64,000 nt of DNA from positions 16,033 to 80,032 of the forward strand of contig CANQZA010000002.1 in NCBI GenBank assembly GCA_947628175.1, read 5' to 3'. The translations under genes were made by a program, and so were the position numbers. Within the stretch, counting starts at the first letter, position 1; every line of letters starts with the position of its first letter. The notes under the pieces were generated by a model. The model saw only the letters and a list, made by a program, of their open reading frames with translations, was not told the origin of the DNA and did not search any database. This document shows positions 23,678 through 35,514 of the stretch, piece by piece. Source of the stretch: an uncultured Clostridia bacterium (GTDB lineage Bacteria; Bacillota; Clostridia; Oscillospirales; Acutalibacteraceae).

Positions 23678-25279
23678 TCAATAATCTATCTGGAGATATT
23701 GTGCTCTGTTTTCATTGAGATTAATATTTGATTTTCCGTAAATCTCATTCTGAAGCTCGCAGGCGTCCTTGGGGAAATCAACCTTCCATATCCAATTTTT
23801 CGGAGCTACGGCAAATTTGCTTCCGCCGGACGCGTTTTCGGTATTCGGAACAGTATTTGTCACCGTTTTAAAATTAAGCCAGCCGTCTTTCATCGCCGTG
23901 TTTGCGATAGAAACAATTTCTTTTTTGGAATATCCTGTAACAACATAGCCGATCATACTGTTTACGGTCTTGACGGTATCTATCTTTCCCGCACCCTTCA
24001 TCTTTTTAAAGAGTTCAAGAAGCACTGCCTTCTGCCTGTCGGCACGGGCGTTATCGGAGTCGATATATCTTATACGGCAATATGCAAGAGCCTGCTTTCC
24101 GTTTAGCTTGACACGCTGATATTCGCCGTTTTCGCCCGGCACCGCATCCGGGAGTGTTGCCTTTGCATATCTTTTGGGATGATTGTTGACCTCTCTTACC
24201 TCAGCCGGCGTAATGGGAATTTCTATTCCGCCCTGTGTGTCTATGATTTTAGGAAAGCTTGCGAAATTTACAATAACATAATTGTCAATGGAAATCTTAA
24301 AATATCTCTCAACCGTGTTGATATATGTTTTTATGCCTCCGTTTGCGGCGGATTCATTGATTTTTCCGTACATTCCGTTGCCGTCAACCTCGTAATAAAC
24401 ATACATATCGCGAAGCACCGAGGTCATGGTGAGCTGCTTCGTGTCAATATTAACGCTTACAATAATTGCCGAATCGGCTCTTGACGCATTGGATATTTTT
24501 TCCTCCCTTGTATCCTGGCCAATCAGAAGTACATTGAGGATGTGGGTAGAGCTTACAGGGTCGCCGTTGAGATACCACTGCTTGAGATATTCCTTATATC
24601 CCGTTATTTCGTCTGCCGAAACCTCATTAATAGCGGGAAAATCCTCCTGCAAAAAGTCCATGCCGTTGTAATAGGTAACCTTTTCGTAATCCTCGCCGTC
24701 CTGCGTAACCTTGTTGAGCGCATCGTTGGCATAGAGAATACCGAAAACGACTGCCGCGATAATAAGAAAAACGAGAATGACGATTGCCGTAATGGTTACT
24801 TTACCTTTTTTTGTTTTAAAAAAGTTTTCTTTTACCGGCTCTTCCTCATACGCATACTTCTCTTCAAACAAATCCTCTCTGTCCGCAAGAGAAAGGAGGT
24901 CTACCATTCCGTCGTCCTCTTCCCGGCTTTGTGAATTGCTTTCGCCGCCGGATGCCTTTTCTTCATTAGGAGACACTTCTTTCCGGGTAGACTCTTCCTC
25001 CTCAATCAAGATGCCGTTTTCCTGTCTTGCAGTATTGCCGGCATCACTTTCGCCGTCCTCTTCCCGGCTTTCCTGCGCAGCCGACGGTTCATCAATCGGA
25101 ATTTGTATAACAACTTCTTCATCTGAAGTCTCTTTTTTGTCTGTACCCAGATTGAAAATCTCTTTTTTAGACGCATGTTCCGCGTGGGTGTCTGAAGATT
25201 CGGGCGCGTTTTGCTTTTCCTCTCTTCTTTTTTTTACCTCAGAGAGTATATCGTCTATATTATAAGACTCCTTCTCCAT
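23678..25279 (-). CDS. LytR-CpsA-Psr (LCP) family cell-wall glycopolymer ligase with long acidic cytoplasmic domain
   Basis: The start is taken at the ATG at 25279 behind gaggag, giving 533 residues. Residues 1-160 are a charged, E/S-rich cytoplasmic region, and one membrane helix follows (about 163-185). The extracellular LCP domain has the hallmarks ILNVLLIGQDTR, SRADSAIIVSVN, MTSVLRDMYV and GKQALAYCRIRYIDSDNARADRQ. LCP enzymes move teichoic or capsular polymers from lipid carriers to peptidoglycan. The long acidic N-terminus is much larger than usual and could interact with cytoplasmic partners. The position after gyrA has no obvious functional link. Confidence 0.92.
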   Translation of the reverse strand: MEKESYNIDDILSEVKKRREEKQNAPESSDTHAEHASKKEIFNLGTDKKETSDEEVVIQIPIDEPSAAQESREEDGESDAGNTARQENGILIEEEESTRKEVSPNEEKASGGESNSQSREEDDGMVDLLSLADREDLFEEKYAYEEEPVKENFFKTKKGKVTITAIVILVFLIIAAVVFGILYANDALNKVTQDGEDYEKVTYYNGMDFLQEDFPAINEVSADEITGYKEYLKQWYLNGDPVSSTHILNVLLIGQDTREEKISNASRADSAIIVSVNIDTKQLTMTSVLRDMYVYYEVDGNGMYGKINESAANGGIKTYINTVERYFKISIDNYVIVNFASFPKIIDTQGGIEIPITPAEVREVNNHPKRYAKATLPDAVPGENGEYQRVKLNGKQALAYCRIRYIDSDNARADRQKAVLLELFKKMKGAGKIDTVKTVNSMIGYVVTGYSKKEIVSIANTAMKDGWLNFKTVTNTVPNTENASGGSKFAVAPKNWIWKVDFPKDACELQNEIYGKSNINLNENRAQYLQIDY

Positions 25280-25380
25280 TGGATTCACTCCTCTTTACCA
25301 TAGCTTTTGACATTATATATCAAATATAAAGTAAATTCCATAAATAAAATGTAAAAAATATATTTTTTAGGAATCAACAG

Positions 25381-27894
25381 TCAAAATAAGCTGTTTTCTG
25401 TCATCGGGCCGTTCTCCGCTTCTGTATCAGATTCTTCCTCCGAAGCGTCTTCCTCTTCCTCAATTCTGTCCACAACAGAGAGTGTTGCGAGCCGCTCTCC
25501 CTCGCTGACTTTCATAACCTTAACACCTTTTGAAGGTCTGAGGAAAGTGGAAATCTGGTCGGCGGGCGTACGGATAATAATTCCGTCCGAGGAAATCATA
25601 ATGACATCATTATGATCACATACAGGCGCAATCATTGCAACCTTTCCGTACTGTGAAGTTCTGTAGTTTATCAGTCCCTTTCCTGCCCTCGACTGAATTC
25701 TGTAATCGGAAAACAGGCTCTTTCTTCCGTATCCGGTTTCCGAGACGGTAAGCAGAGAATATCCCTCTCTCTCAACGGCAAAGCCGACAACATAGTCGCC
25801 CTCGCCAAGCGTTATCGCCTTGACGCCTCTTGCCGTTCTGCCGATCAGGCGTGCGTCGGATTCCCTGAAGCAGATGCTCATACCCTCGTGCGTCGCAACG
25901 ATAAGGTTTCTCTGACCGTCGGTAATGTCAACCCAGGAAAGCTCGTCGTCCTCATCAAGATTGATTGCGATAATTCCCGTTTTTCGTATATGGTCGTATT
26001 CGCTCAGCGCGGTTCTCTTGATAATGCCGTTTCTTGTTACCATACAGAGATAGGTCCTGTCCTCCTCGTGCGGAACCTTTACCATGGCGCTTATCTGCTC
26101 GCCGTTTTCAAGCGGAAGAATGTTTACAACATTCATTCCTCTGCTTGTCCTTGAGGATTCGGGAATTTCATATCCCTTGAGTCTGAACACCTTTCCCATA
26201 TTGGTAAAAAGAAGTATTCTGTCGTGCGTCGAGCAGGCAAACATGGTTTTTGCCATATCCTCCTCGCGGCGCGACATACCCGATATTCCGCGGCCTCCGC
26301 GGTTCTGCGCCTTATAGGTATCCACTGTCTGGCGCTTCATATATCCCTTTTCGGTAAGCGTGAGTATACATTCCTCAACAGGAATGAGATCCTCGTCGTC
26401 AACATCTCCGCTGTAGGCGCATATCTGCGTTCTGCGCGCGTCGCCGAATTTGTCGCCGATTGCTCTTGCCTCTGTCTTTATTATGTCATAAATTCTCTGC
26501 TCATGTGAGAGAATATCGAGAAAATCATTTATTTTTTCATGAAGCTCATTGAGTTCATTGAGTATTTTTTCTATTTCAAGTCCGGCAAGCTGGCCGATAC
26601 GGTAAGCAACAATGGCGCTTGCCTGAGGATCGTCAAATCCGTATTTATCCATAATGAGTTGCTTTGCGTCCGCCTGGGAGCCTTTACAGGAACGGATTGA
26701 GGCGATAATCTCGTCAACCATATCAATTGCTTTCGCAAGTCCCTCTAAAATATGAGCCCTTTCCTGCGCTTTTTTGAGGTCAAAGCTCGTTCTTCTTGTA
26801 ACAATATCTTTCTGGAAAGCAATATATTTTTCAAGAATTTCCTTTAGCGTCAGTACTTTCGGTACACCGTCATCAAGCACAAGCATTATCGCGCCGAAAG
26901 TCACCTGCATATCGGTCATTTTATAAAGGTTGTTGAGCACAACCTGCGCGTTTGCGTCTCTCTTGACAATGATTTCGATATGCATACCCCTGCGGTCGGA
27001 GTAATCCTGAACATCGGCTATGCCCTCAAGACGCTTTTCTTTTACAAGCTCCGCAATTCTTGATATGAGCCTTGCCTTATTCACCCCGTAAGGGATTTCC
27101 GTAACGACGATTTTAAATCTGTCGCCCTTTGTTTCAATAATTTCAGCCTTTGCTCTTACATAGATTTTTCCTCTGCCGGTCTCATATGCTTCGCGTATTC
27201 CTTTTGTTCCCATTATAATTCCGGCAGTCGGGAAATCAGGACCTTTTATGTACTGCATAAGCTCATCAAGCTGCGCGTCGGGATGATCAATAAGGCAGCA
27301 CATTCCCTCAATAACCTCTCTCATATTATGCGGAGGTATGTTTGTCGCCATACCTACGGCGATACCCGATGAGCCGTTAACAAGAAGGTTGGGAAAGCGT
27401 GCGGGGAGAACTTGCGGTTCTTTCGTCGTATCGTCAAAATTCGGCGACCAGTCAACCGTTTCCTTTTTTATGTCCTCAAGCATTTTCAGAGAGATTTTGC
27501 TCATTCTGCTTTCCGTGTAACGGTACGCGGCAGGCGGATCTCCGTCTATCGATCCGAAATTGCCGTGGCCGTCAACAAGCGGATGTCTCATGGAAAATGC
27601 CTGCGCAAGCCTTACCATTGCGTCATATACAGACGCGTCTCCGTGCGGATGGTAATGACCGAGCACATCGCCGACTGTTGTGGCGCATTTTCTGTACGGC
27701 CGGTCGGGATAAAGACTGTTTTCATACATGGCATACAATATTCTTCTGTGTACGGGTTTGAGTCCGTCTCTGACATCGGGAAGAGCACGGCTTACAATAA
27801 CGGTCATGGAATAATCCAGAAAGTCTTTTCTGATTTCCGTACTGATTTCTACATCTACGATTTTTTGATTATCATAGCGTATTTCTTCGTTCAT
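25381..27894 (-). CDS. gyrA: DNA gyrase subunit A
   Basis: The 837-residue protein has the winged-helix core with [14 protein letters not shown], the active-site YRYTE tyrosine near residue 126, and a C-terminal beta-pinwheel. The GyrA box is visible as [10 protein letters not shown]. The C-terminus is highly acidic ([17 protein letters not shown]). In the quinolone-resistance region the motif reads GDASVYD, with Ala where most bacteria have Ser, as in Mycobacterium tuberculosis. It forms the A2B2 enzyme with GyrB that introduces negative supercoils. It is the last gene of the dnaA-gyrA block. Confidence 0.97.
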   Translation of the reverse strand: MNEEIRYDNQKIVDVEISTEIRKDFLDYSMTVIVSRALPDVRDGLKPVHRRILYAMYENSLYPDRPYRKCATTVGDVLGHYHPHGDASVYDAMVRLAQAFSMRHPLVDGHGNFGSIDGDPPAAYRYTESRMSKISLKMLEDIKKETVDWSPNFDDTTKEPQVLPARFPNLLVNGSSGIAVGMATNIPPHNMREVIEGMCCLIDHPDAQLDELMQYIKGPDFPTAGIIMGTKGIREAYETGRGKIYVRAKAEIIETKGDRFKIVVTEIPYGVNKARLISRIAELVKEKRLEGIADVQDYSDRRGMHIEIIVKRDANAQVVLNNLYKMTDMQVTFGAIMLVLDDGVPKVLTLKEILEKYIAFQKDIVTRRTSFDLKKAQERAHILEGLAKAIDMVDEIIASIRSCKGSQADAKQLIMDKYGFDDPQASAIVAYRIGQLAGLEIEKILNELNELHEKINDFLDILSHEQRIYDIIKTEARAIGDKFGDARRTQICAYSGDVDDEDLIPVEECILTLTEKGYMKRQTVDTYKAQNRGGRGISGMSRREEDMAKTMFACSTHDRILLFTNMGKVFRLKGYEIPESSRTSRGMNVVNILPLENGEQISAMVKVPHEEDRTYLCMVTRNGIIKRTALSEYDHIRKTGIIAINLDEDDELSWVDITDGQRNLIVATHEGMSICFRESDARLIGRTARGVKAITLGEGDYVVGFAVEREGYSLLTVSETGYGRKSLFSDYRIQSRAGKGLINYRTSQYGKVAMIAPVCDHNDVIMISSDGIIIRTPADQISTFLRPSKGVKVMKVSEGERLATLSVVDRIEEEEDASEEESDTEAENGPMTENSLF

Positions 27895-27950
27895 TCGTAT
27901 ATCTCCTTGCTGTAAAGTCTGTTTTCGGCCTGCTGTTTAAACGGCTTTCT

Positions 27951-29963
<2,013 letters not shown>

Positions 29964-30197
29964 TTATTGAATTCTTTTAAGCAATGTCGCCGTGTTCAGC
30001 GGACAGATATAGATTTTATCCCTGCACACTACAAAACTTTTAGGAAGCTCATAGTTTACATAAACAACTTTTTTCTTTTTTTCGGCATTTGAAAGATACG
30101 CTCTCGTGACCTTACTGACCGTTGAGGTATCCATATCAAAAATACCGATAATTTCACCGCTTTTTACCGCGGTATTGCCCCCTATATAAAGATACAT
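29964..30197 (-). CDS. remB: DUF370 protein, RemB/YaaB-like
   Basis: The 77-residue protein begins MYLYIGGNTAVKSGEIIGIFDMD, contains a KVTRAYL helix, and ends with a strand-rich SFVVCRDKIYICPLNTATLLKR, matching the DUF370 family. In Bacillus subtilis this gene (yaaB/remB) also sits between recF and gyrB. Its relative RemA is a DNA-binding regulator of matrix genes; the role of RemB is less clear. The position and length support the call strongly. Confidence 0.88.
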   Translation of the reverse strand: MYLYIGGNTAVKSGEIIGIFDMDTSTVSKVTRAYLSNAEKKKKVVYVNYELPKSFVVCRDKIYICPLNTATLLKRIQ

Positions 30198-30320
30198 TTA
30201 CGCACACAGCCTTTCCGGCTGCAACAGCTCCTTAAAAAGCATTAACATCTCATCGCAGCCTGATGCAGTGTTAACGGCGTTCACATCTGTCTTTGCAAGA
30301 TGTTTTGAGGACAAAGTCAT
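30198..30320 (-). CDS. Possible 40-residue small ORF between recF and remB
   Basis: An ATG at 30320 opens 40 codons ending in TAA immediately before the remB ATG (TAA-ATG). The peptide (MTLSSKHLAKTD to QPERLCA) has no recognisable domain. There is no clear ribosome site in front of its start. The exact abutment with remB is the only positive sign, so this may equally be untranslated spacer carrying the remB ribosome site. Confidence 0.25.
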   Translation of the reverse strand: MTLSSKHLAKTDVNAVNTASGCDEMLMLFKELLQPERLCA

Positions 30321-30333
30321 AATATTGTGAAAA

Positions 30334-31425
30334 TCACATCAACAGTCCTCCGTTTTGAATGTGAAAGGTTTTTCCTTTTTTTAACCTCAGTATTGTGTCG
30401 GCGTCACAGCAGGTTATAAAAACCTGCCGGTCTTTTATATGATTTAAAATATAATCCTGTCTGATTCCGTCAAGTTCGCTCATAACATCATCAAGCAGCG
30501 CAAGGGGTTCATCCCCTGTCATCTTTTTAAGAAGGGCCGCCTCTGCAAGTTTAAGGGCAAGAACGCAGGAACGCTGTTGCCCCTGGGACGCAAAGCTCCT
30601 CGCGCTTTTTGAGTTGATAAGAATTTCTATATCATCTCTGTGCGGACCGGCTGATGTCGTCTTGTTCATACTGTCCATATGCCTGTTTTTTTCAAGAATT
30701 CGCATCAGTTCATTTTCTGTCTGCGCGGTACTTAAACCCCGGCAGTCAAAATTTCCTCTTATGGCAATATCAAATTTTTCATTTCCGTGTGAAATTCCGT
30801 CAAAAATTTCCTGTGCAAACGGCAGAAGCGCCTCAATATATTTTTGTCTCTGATATATGATTTTTGCGCCGCTTGCCGCAAGACTTGTATCCCACACCTC
30901 AAGCATATCGGCAACGGAGGGATTGAAACTTATATCTCTGAGCAGTGCATTTCTCTGCACAAGGCATTTTTTATATTCCTTTAAAACATTTCTGTATCCC
31001 GATTTCAGTTGGCAGAGCGCCGAGTCAATAAACTTTCTCCTTTGCGACGGACCGTCTTTAATCATTGAGAGATGAACCGGTGAGAAAATAACGGCTTTCA
31101 GCTCATCGCCGAGAACGGAGGCGGATTTCTTTTTTATTCCGTTGAGCAACGCTGTCCGCCCGGAATCTATTATCAGTTGCGCATTCTGGCATCTGTTTTT
31201 ATTTTCAAATGCAATATCGAGCTTTGCCTGTTCAAAGCCGAACTGTACAAGCTCGCTGTCCTTTACACCTCTGAAGCTTTTGCTGCCTGTAAAAAGATAT
31301 ACAGCCTCAATCAAATTTGTTTTCCCCTGCGCATTTTCGCCGTAAATGATATTCATATTTTCAAAATTCAGGCTGAGATTTTCGATATTTCTGAAATGTT
31401 CTAAATGTATTGAATTAATTTTCAT
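30334..31425 (-). CDS. recF: DNA replication and repair protein RecF
   Basis: The 363-residue SMC-like ATPase has the Walker A IIYGENAQGKTNLIEAVYL near residue 30. The signature and Walker B regions follow late in the protein (SFASQGQQRSCVLALKLAEA and PLALLDDVMSELD). It loads RecA at gaps. It overlaps the upstream S4-domain gene by 11 bp and sits in the classical dnaA-dnaN-yaaA-recF order. A 136-bp gap separates it from remB. Confidence 0.96.
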   Translation of the reverse strand: MKINSIHLEHFRNIENLSLNFENMNIIYGENAQGKTNLIEAVYLFTGSKSFRGVKDSELVQFGFEQAKLDIAFENKNRCQNAQLIIDSGRTALLNGIKKKSASVLGDELKAVIFSPVHLSMIKDGPSQRRKFIDSALCQLKSGYRNVLKEYKKCLVQRNALLRDISFNPSVADMLEVWDTSLAASGAKIIYQRQKYIEALLPFAQEIFDGISHGNEKFDIAIRGNFDCRGLSTAQTENELMRILEKNRHMDSMNKTTSAGPHRDDIEILINSKSARSFASQGQQRSCVLALKLAEAALLKKMTGDEPLALLDDVMSELDGIRQDYILNHIKDRQVFITCCDADTILRLKKGKTFHIQNGGLLM

Positions 31426-31663
31426 TTTTTATATGATAATCCACACCGAAGACGGAAACGGTATCCTTGTTTCTTATTTTTTTACCTCTTGCGGTGCAGA
31501 TTTCACCGTTTACTTTTATCTTTGCGTCTTGAATCAATGCTTTTGCATGACCGCCGGTCTGCGCAATACCTTTAAATTTCAAAAAAGCGTCAAGACGAAT
31601 AAATTCTGTTTTAATTGTGACTGTCTCACTTTTTCTTTTTGCCGGTATTACTTTAATTTTCAT
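31415..31663 (-). CDS. yaaA: S4-domain RNA-binding protein YaaA
   Basis: The 82-residue protein is little more than an S4 domain: FIRLDAFLKFKGIAQTGGHAKALIQDAKIKVNGEICTARGKKIRNKDTV. YaaA-type genes lie between dnaN and recF in Firmicutes, and the protein is thought to act in ribosome biology. It overlaps dnaN by 11 bp upstream and recF by 11 bp downstream, indicating tight translational coupling. Confidence 0.93.
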   Translation of the reverse strand: MKIKVIPAKRKSETVTIKTEFIRLDAFLKFKGIAQTGGHAKALIQDAKIKVNGEICTARGKKIRNKDTVSVFGVDYHIKNEN

Positions 31664-32765
31664 TTTTCAGCCTCATGGGAAGAACTAAAAACAGAAAATT
31701 ATCACCGTTTACAGGCAGAACTTTTGTCGGACTTACCGCTCCGTTGAGCTCAATTTTTACCTGATCCGTATCCGCTGCGCGCAAAGCGTCAAGAACAAAC
31801 TTGGAATTAAAGCCAATCTCAACTCTGTCCCCGCTTACATTTGCGTGGGTATAATCCACAACTCTTCCCAGCGCCGAAACGGTGGAAACTCGCATCTCAT
31901 CATTATCAAACAGACATCTGATCGGATTTTTCTTGTCATTTTCAATAACAGGCAGTGTTCTTTCTATACATTCCACGGCATCCTGTGTATTAATAAGCAC
32001 AATTGTTGACGAGGTTTTCGGAACAGCGGCATTGTAATCCAAAAAATCACCGTCAAGCAAACGGCTTATAATGCTGTAATTGTCAATATCAAAAACAATA
32101 TGCCTTTTTCCTACGCTTATGGAAATATCATTTTCATTATCCGAGCCTATAAATTTAACAAGCTCTCTCACTGTCTTTTTAGGAACAATAAAGCTGATAT
32201 CCTCTCCGTCATATTTAACAGTCTCCGTTCTTATTGCAAGTCTGTAACCGTCAACACCTATAAGCCTGAGCTGATTTTGTGTTATTTCAAATTTAAGACC
32301 TGTATGAACAGGCTTTGCCGATTCATTATCAGCAACTGCAAACAGCGTCTGTGCAACCATTTCCTGTAAAATCTTTTTGTTTAAAAAAAGAGGATATCCT
32401 CCCGAAACGGAGGGAAGCTCGGGATAATCGTCCGCGTCAATTCCGGTAATGTTGTACTGTGAAGCACCGCTTATAATGGAAACAGATGTGTTGCTTATAT
32501 CAAAAGTAACATTCCCGTCGGGAAGTTTTCTTATGATATCGCTTATAACCTTTGCATTGATTACAATAGCACCCGGCTCTGTCACCTTTGCTTGAAGCGT
32601 CGTATTGATTCCCATTTCAAAATCATAACCGGTAAGGCTCAGTGTATCTGAACCGCACTCAATGAGAATACCCTCTATTGTGGGAATCGTAACCTTTGTG
32701 CTGACTGCTCTCATTACATTTGAGCAGGCGTCGCTCAGTTCTTTTGTATTACATGTAAATTTCAT
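31653..32765 (-). CDS. dnaN: DNA polymerase III beta subunit (sliding clamp)
   Basis: The 370-residue length is normal and the protein has the threefold repeated clamp fold. Recognisable pieces are ALSPVEGI-like TIPTIEGILIECG near the start, LRLIGVDGYRLAIR in domain 2 and the C-terminal FLVLPMRL. It is the processivity ring for the replicative polymerase and a hub for replication proteins. It lies 220 bp after dnaA, and that gap contains a DnaA-box match. Confidence 0.97.
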   Translation of the reverse strand: MKFTCNTKELSDACSNVMRAVSTKVTIPTIEGILIECGSDTLSLTGYDFEMGINTTLQAKVTEPGAIVINAKVISDIIRKLPDGNVTFDISNTSVSIISGASQYNITGIDADDYPELPSVSGGYPLFLNKKILQEMVAQTLFAVADNESAKPVHTGLKFEITQNQLRLIGVDGYRLAIRTETVKYDGEDISFIVPKKTVRELVKFIGSDNENDISISVGKRHIVFDIDNYSIISRLLDGDFLDYNAAVPKTSSTIVLINTQDAVECIERTLPVIENDKKNPIRCLFDNDEMRVSTVSALGRVVDYTHANVSGDRVEIGFNSKFVLDALRAADTDQVKIELNGAVSPTKVLPVNGDNFLFLVLPMRLKNEN

Positions 32766-32976
32766 AAACCGAATCCTCCGTCTTTCTATATAATCAGCTT
32801 TTTAGTATTAGTATTATAGACTGCGGAAATTGCTGAAAAATCATAAAACCAAACTAAATAAGCCAAAAAATGATAAAACTTTTACATGGTCTGATTGTGT
32901 AAAAAATGTGTATATTGATGAAAAAAAATTTTTTTAACAACGGATGTTAAAAATTTTCTGCGGAAAAAGAAAAAAG

Positions 32977-32985
32977 TGTGGAAAA
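32977..32985 (-). promoter_or_regulatory. DnaA-box match in the dnaA-dnaN gap
   Basis: TTTTCCACA on the minus strand, immediately after the dnaA stop codon, differs by one base from the TTATCCACA consensus and equals the boxes seen at 43.28 kb. A weaker match (TTTTACACA) lies at 32896-32904. Boxes in this gap occur in the bipartite origin of Bacillus. Confidence 0.55.
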
Positions 32986-34335
32986 TTACTGGTTATTTTT
33001 TACATTACTTATAATGTCATTTACCTGTCTTGAAAGCTTTGTGTTTTTTTCAATTTCCTCTTCTATCTGATTTATGTTGTACATAACGGTGGAGTGATGT
33101 TTTCCAAATTCCTCTCCTATATCCTCATAGCTCATATTTGTGACCTTTCTCACAATATAAAAGGTTATTTTTCTCGCGTGGGATATATTTGCCTTTTGGA
33201 GCTTACTGTAAATATCCTCAACAGATATACCGGTTGTACGGCTTACTTCCTCTACAATCCTCTGAATGGTGACGGGAAGAGGCTGTGTATCCTCCATAAC
33301 AACCTTTACAACACTCTGCGCGAGCGCTATTGTCGGGGTGTGGTCATTTATATCGCACAGCGCGTAGAGTTTTTTTGTAACGCCTTCAAGCTGTCTGATA
33401 TTTGATTTGATTTTTTCGGCAATATAGCCTACAACCTGATCGGATATTTCAAAATTAAGGAGAAGAGCTTTTCTTTTTATAATTTCACATCTTGTTTCAT
33501 ATTCGGGAGTCTGAATATCCGCAAGAAGTCCGTCCTCAAATCTTGATTTAAGCCTGTCGGTAAGAGATTGAATTTCTTTCGGCGGTCTGTCTGATGTAAG
33601 AACAACCTGCATACCGTTGTCAACAAGAGAATCAAAAGTGTGAAAAAATTCTTCCTCCGTTGATGTTTTGCCGGCTATAAACTGAATATCATCTATTAAA
33701 AATACATCTATATTTGTTCTGTATTTTTTATGAAAATCATCAATGGTTTTATTTTGAAGCGCCTGATAGAATTCATTGGCAAATTCCTCCGCCTTTATAT
33801 ATTTGATATTCATATCGGGACAGTTCTTTTTTATCTCGTGGCATATTGCGTTAAGAAGGTGCGTTTTGCCCAGACCGGAATTGCCGTAAATAAAAAGGGG
33901 ATTGTAATTTTTAAATGTTGTGCCGTATGATTTTTTTTCTCCGGGGTCTGTCGCAACAGCCCTTGCGGCGGCATAGGCAAATCTGTTGCTCGGACCGACA
34001 ATAAAGTTTTCAAAAGTGAACTGTTCGTTTTTGTAATCCTCAAGATGCTTGTCCTGCGTCACCGTACTTGAATGTGAAGAATTCGGTTCTTCTTTGCAGA
34101 TATAATTGATTTCAACCTTAAAACCCATGACGCTTTCAAACGCTTCTTCAATCAGATGACTGTACTGCGGCATAACAACATCCCTGTACATCTTACCCGG
34201 AAAACAAAGCGTAACGCGCGGAACCTCAAAACTAACAAAGTCGATTGTATTTATCCACAGATTATAGGCCGTTTCATTTACTCTCTGCCTGCAATAATTT
34301 AAAACCTGAAGCCATATATCCCTGAAAGATTCCAT
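32986..34335 (-). CDS. dnaA: Chromosomal replication initiator protein DnaA
   Basis: The 449-residue protein has domain I (about residues 1-80), a short linker, AAA+ domain III with NPLFIYGNSGLGKTHLLNAI, DVFLIDDIQFIAGK and a sensor region. Domain IV holds the DnaA signature near VTNMSYEDIGEEFGKHHSTVMYNI. It binds DnaA boxes and opens the origin. The ATG follows ggaggaatag. The 236 bp upstream is very AT-rich but I find no DnaA box there, unlike most Firmicutes. Confidence 0.98.
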   Translation of the reverse strand: MESFRDIWLQVLNYCRQRVNETAYNLWINTIDFVSFEVPRVTLCFPGKMYRDVVMPQYSHLIEEAFESVMGFKVEINYICKEEPNSSHSSTVTQDKHLEDYKNEQFTFENFIVGPSNRFAYAAARAVATDPGEKKSYGTTFKNYNPLFIYGNSGLGKTHLLNAICHEIKKNCPDMNIKYIKAEEFANEFYQALQNKTIDDFHKKYRTNIDVFLIDDIQFIAGKTSTEEEFFHTFDSLVDNGMQVVLTSDRPPKEIQSLTDRLKSRFEDGLLADIQTPEYETRCEIIKRKALLLNFEISDQVVGYIAEKIKSNIRQLEGVTKKLYALCDINDHTPTIALAQSVVKVVMEDTQPLPVTIQRIVEEVSRTTGISVEDIYSKLQKANISHARKITFYIVRKVTNMSYEDIGEEFGKHHSTVMYNINQIEEEIEKNTKLSRQVNDIISNVKNNQ

Positions 34336-34571
34336 TCTATTCCTCCATACACGAATTGTTATATCACCGTAAAAGTATGTAATAATCCATTTTTTGTATA
34401 TTATATCAGTATTTTATTATTTAATCAATAGTAAATATATATTTTTAAGTAATATAATTGATATAATATATATATATATTGTAGCTATTAATATTAACAC
34501 AATATTAAATATTCATTGGCACTTGTAAAAAAAAAAGTTATAAGGTATAATATTTTAAAGGAGAGTGCGGT
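34336..34571. other. AT-rich dnaA upstream region (no clear DnaA boxes)
   Basis: This gap between divergent dnaA and the LCP-like gene is strongly AT-rich, with an alternating TATATATATATA stretch near 34470. I see no TTATCCACA-type box. It probably contains the dnaA promoter and may serve as an unwinding region, but evidence for an origin here is weaker than at 43.2 kb. Confidence 0.5.
34523..34551 (+). promoter_or_regulatory. Promoter with A10 spacer ahead of the LCP-like gene
   Basis: TTGTAA (34523-34528) and TATAAT (34546-34551) are 17 bp apart. The spacer lies within and beside a run of ten A (34527-34536). Length change in this run would alter the spacing and so promoter strength. Confidence 0.6.
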
Positions 34572-35489
34572 ATGAGAATTTTCAAAAACAGAGGAGATAT
34601 TTTTTTCTCAAAGACCGACAGGGAAAAATCAGCAGAGCAGAAATTTCTTCTGGGCGCACTTGCTTTTATTATTTTATTTACGGCAGTTTTTGTGCTGGCG
34701 CTGGGAATAAAATACAATTTTAACATAAAAGAGTTTTTTGCGCCTGATGAGCCTGTGACGCAGTTAACAGAGCAGGAAGAATATATGCCCGCGCAGGTGC
34801 AGGGCAAGGATAATTTTGCGGTATTTGTGAAAGATGAAAAAAAACTTCTTTTTGCTGTTCTTGTTCAGGTGGATATGGATAATATATCCTACAAAGTGTC
34901 CGCCCTTAAAGCGGATACCTTGTGCAATAAAAAAAATCTTAACGAAATGATTACGGCATCAACACCCGAAAATGCAAAAACGGGCATTGAAAAACTGCTT
35001 AATGTAAAATTTGATTATTATCTTTCAATGGAATACAGCAATTTTTGTGAATTTTATGATATGCTCGGTGCGACAAACTATCCCGTTATTTCCGATATTA
35101 AGTTTAAGGATAACGATTCCGTGTCGCCTTACAGTCTCAAACTTAAAGCAGGAGAACAAAAAATAAGCGGCAAGGAGGCCGTTGCGCTTATAAGGTATTA
35201 TCTTGATGAAAAAAAGAATACCTCCGCTGCCAACGATTTTATTTTAAGCGGGCTTTTGCAACAGATAAACAAGGATAATGTTGAAAACGCAGAGGAGCTC
35301 TTTCAGTATTTTGTGATGAATGCACAGACCAATATTACAGTGAGAGACTTTTCTCTTGCACAGGGAAATCTCTCTGTTTTATCAGATGAGAGAACGGCTG
35401 CAAGCGTATACAGCGCCGACGCGCAGTATGATAACACATCCCTGAAAAAGGAAAGCATGCAGAGCATAAAAAGCTATTTTTCAAAATAA
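34572..35489 (+). CDS. Divergent LCP-like membrane protein, probably lacking catalytic residues
   Basis: The 305-residue protein has a cytoplasmic N-terminus, one membrane helix (about residues 28-46) and an extracellular domain. Its core follows the LCP plan: a FAVFVKDEKKLLFAVLVQVDMD strand pair, KVSALKADTL where the catalytic 'SIPRDT' region would be, GIEKLLNVKFDYYLSMEYSNFCEFYDMLG and GEQKISGKEAVALIRYY. The usual R-x-DS and RD catalytic residues are absent, so it may be a non-catalytic partner or regulator rather than a ligase. It starts behind aaaggagag and lies 25 bp before folE, so it may head the folate operon. The assignment is by pattern, not search. Confidence 0.6.
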   Translation: MRIFKNRGDIFFSKTDREKSAEQKFLLGALAFIILFTAVFVLALGIKYNFNIKEFFAPDEPVTQLTEQEEYMPAQVQGKDNFAVFVKDEKKLLFAVLVQVDMDNISYKVSALKADTLCNKKNLNEMITASTPENAKTGIEKLLNVKFDYYLSMEYSNFCEFYDMLGATNYPVISDIKFKDNDSVSPYSLKLKAGEQKISGKEAVALIRYYLDEKKNTSAANDFILSGLLQQINKDNVENAEELFQYFVMNAQTNITVRDFSLAQGNLSVLSDERTAASVYSADAQYDNTSLKKESMQSIKSYFSK

Positions 35490-35514
35490 CATACAGTAAG
35501 GTCATCAAAAAAAT

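Noticed and set aside
34336-34571. Classical oriC directly upstream of dnaA
   Set aside because: The stretch is AT-rich but I found no DnaA box of the TTATCCACA type, so I listed it only as an AT-rich region and preferred the 43.2-kb cluster.
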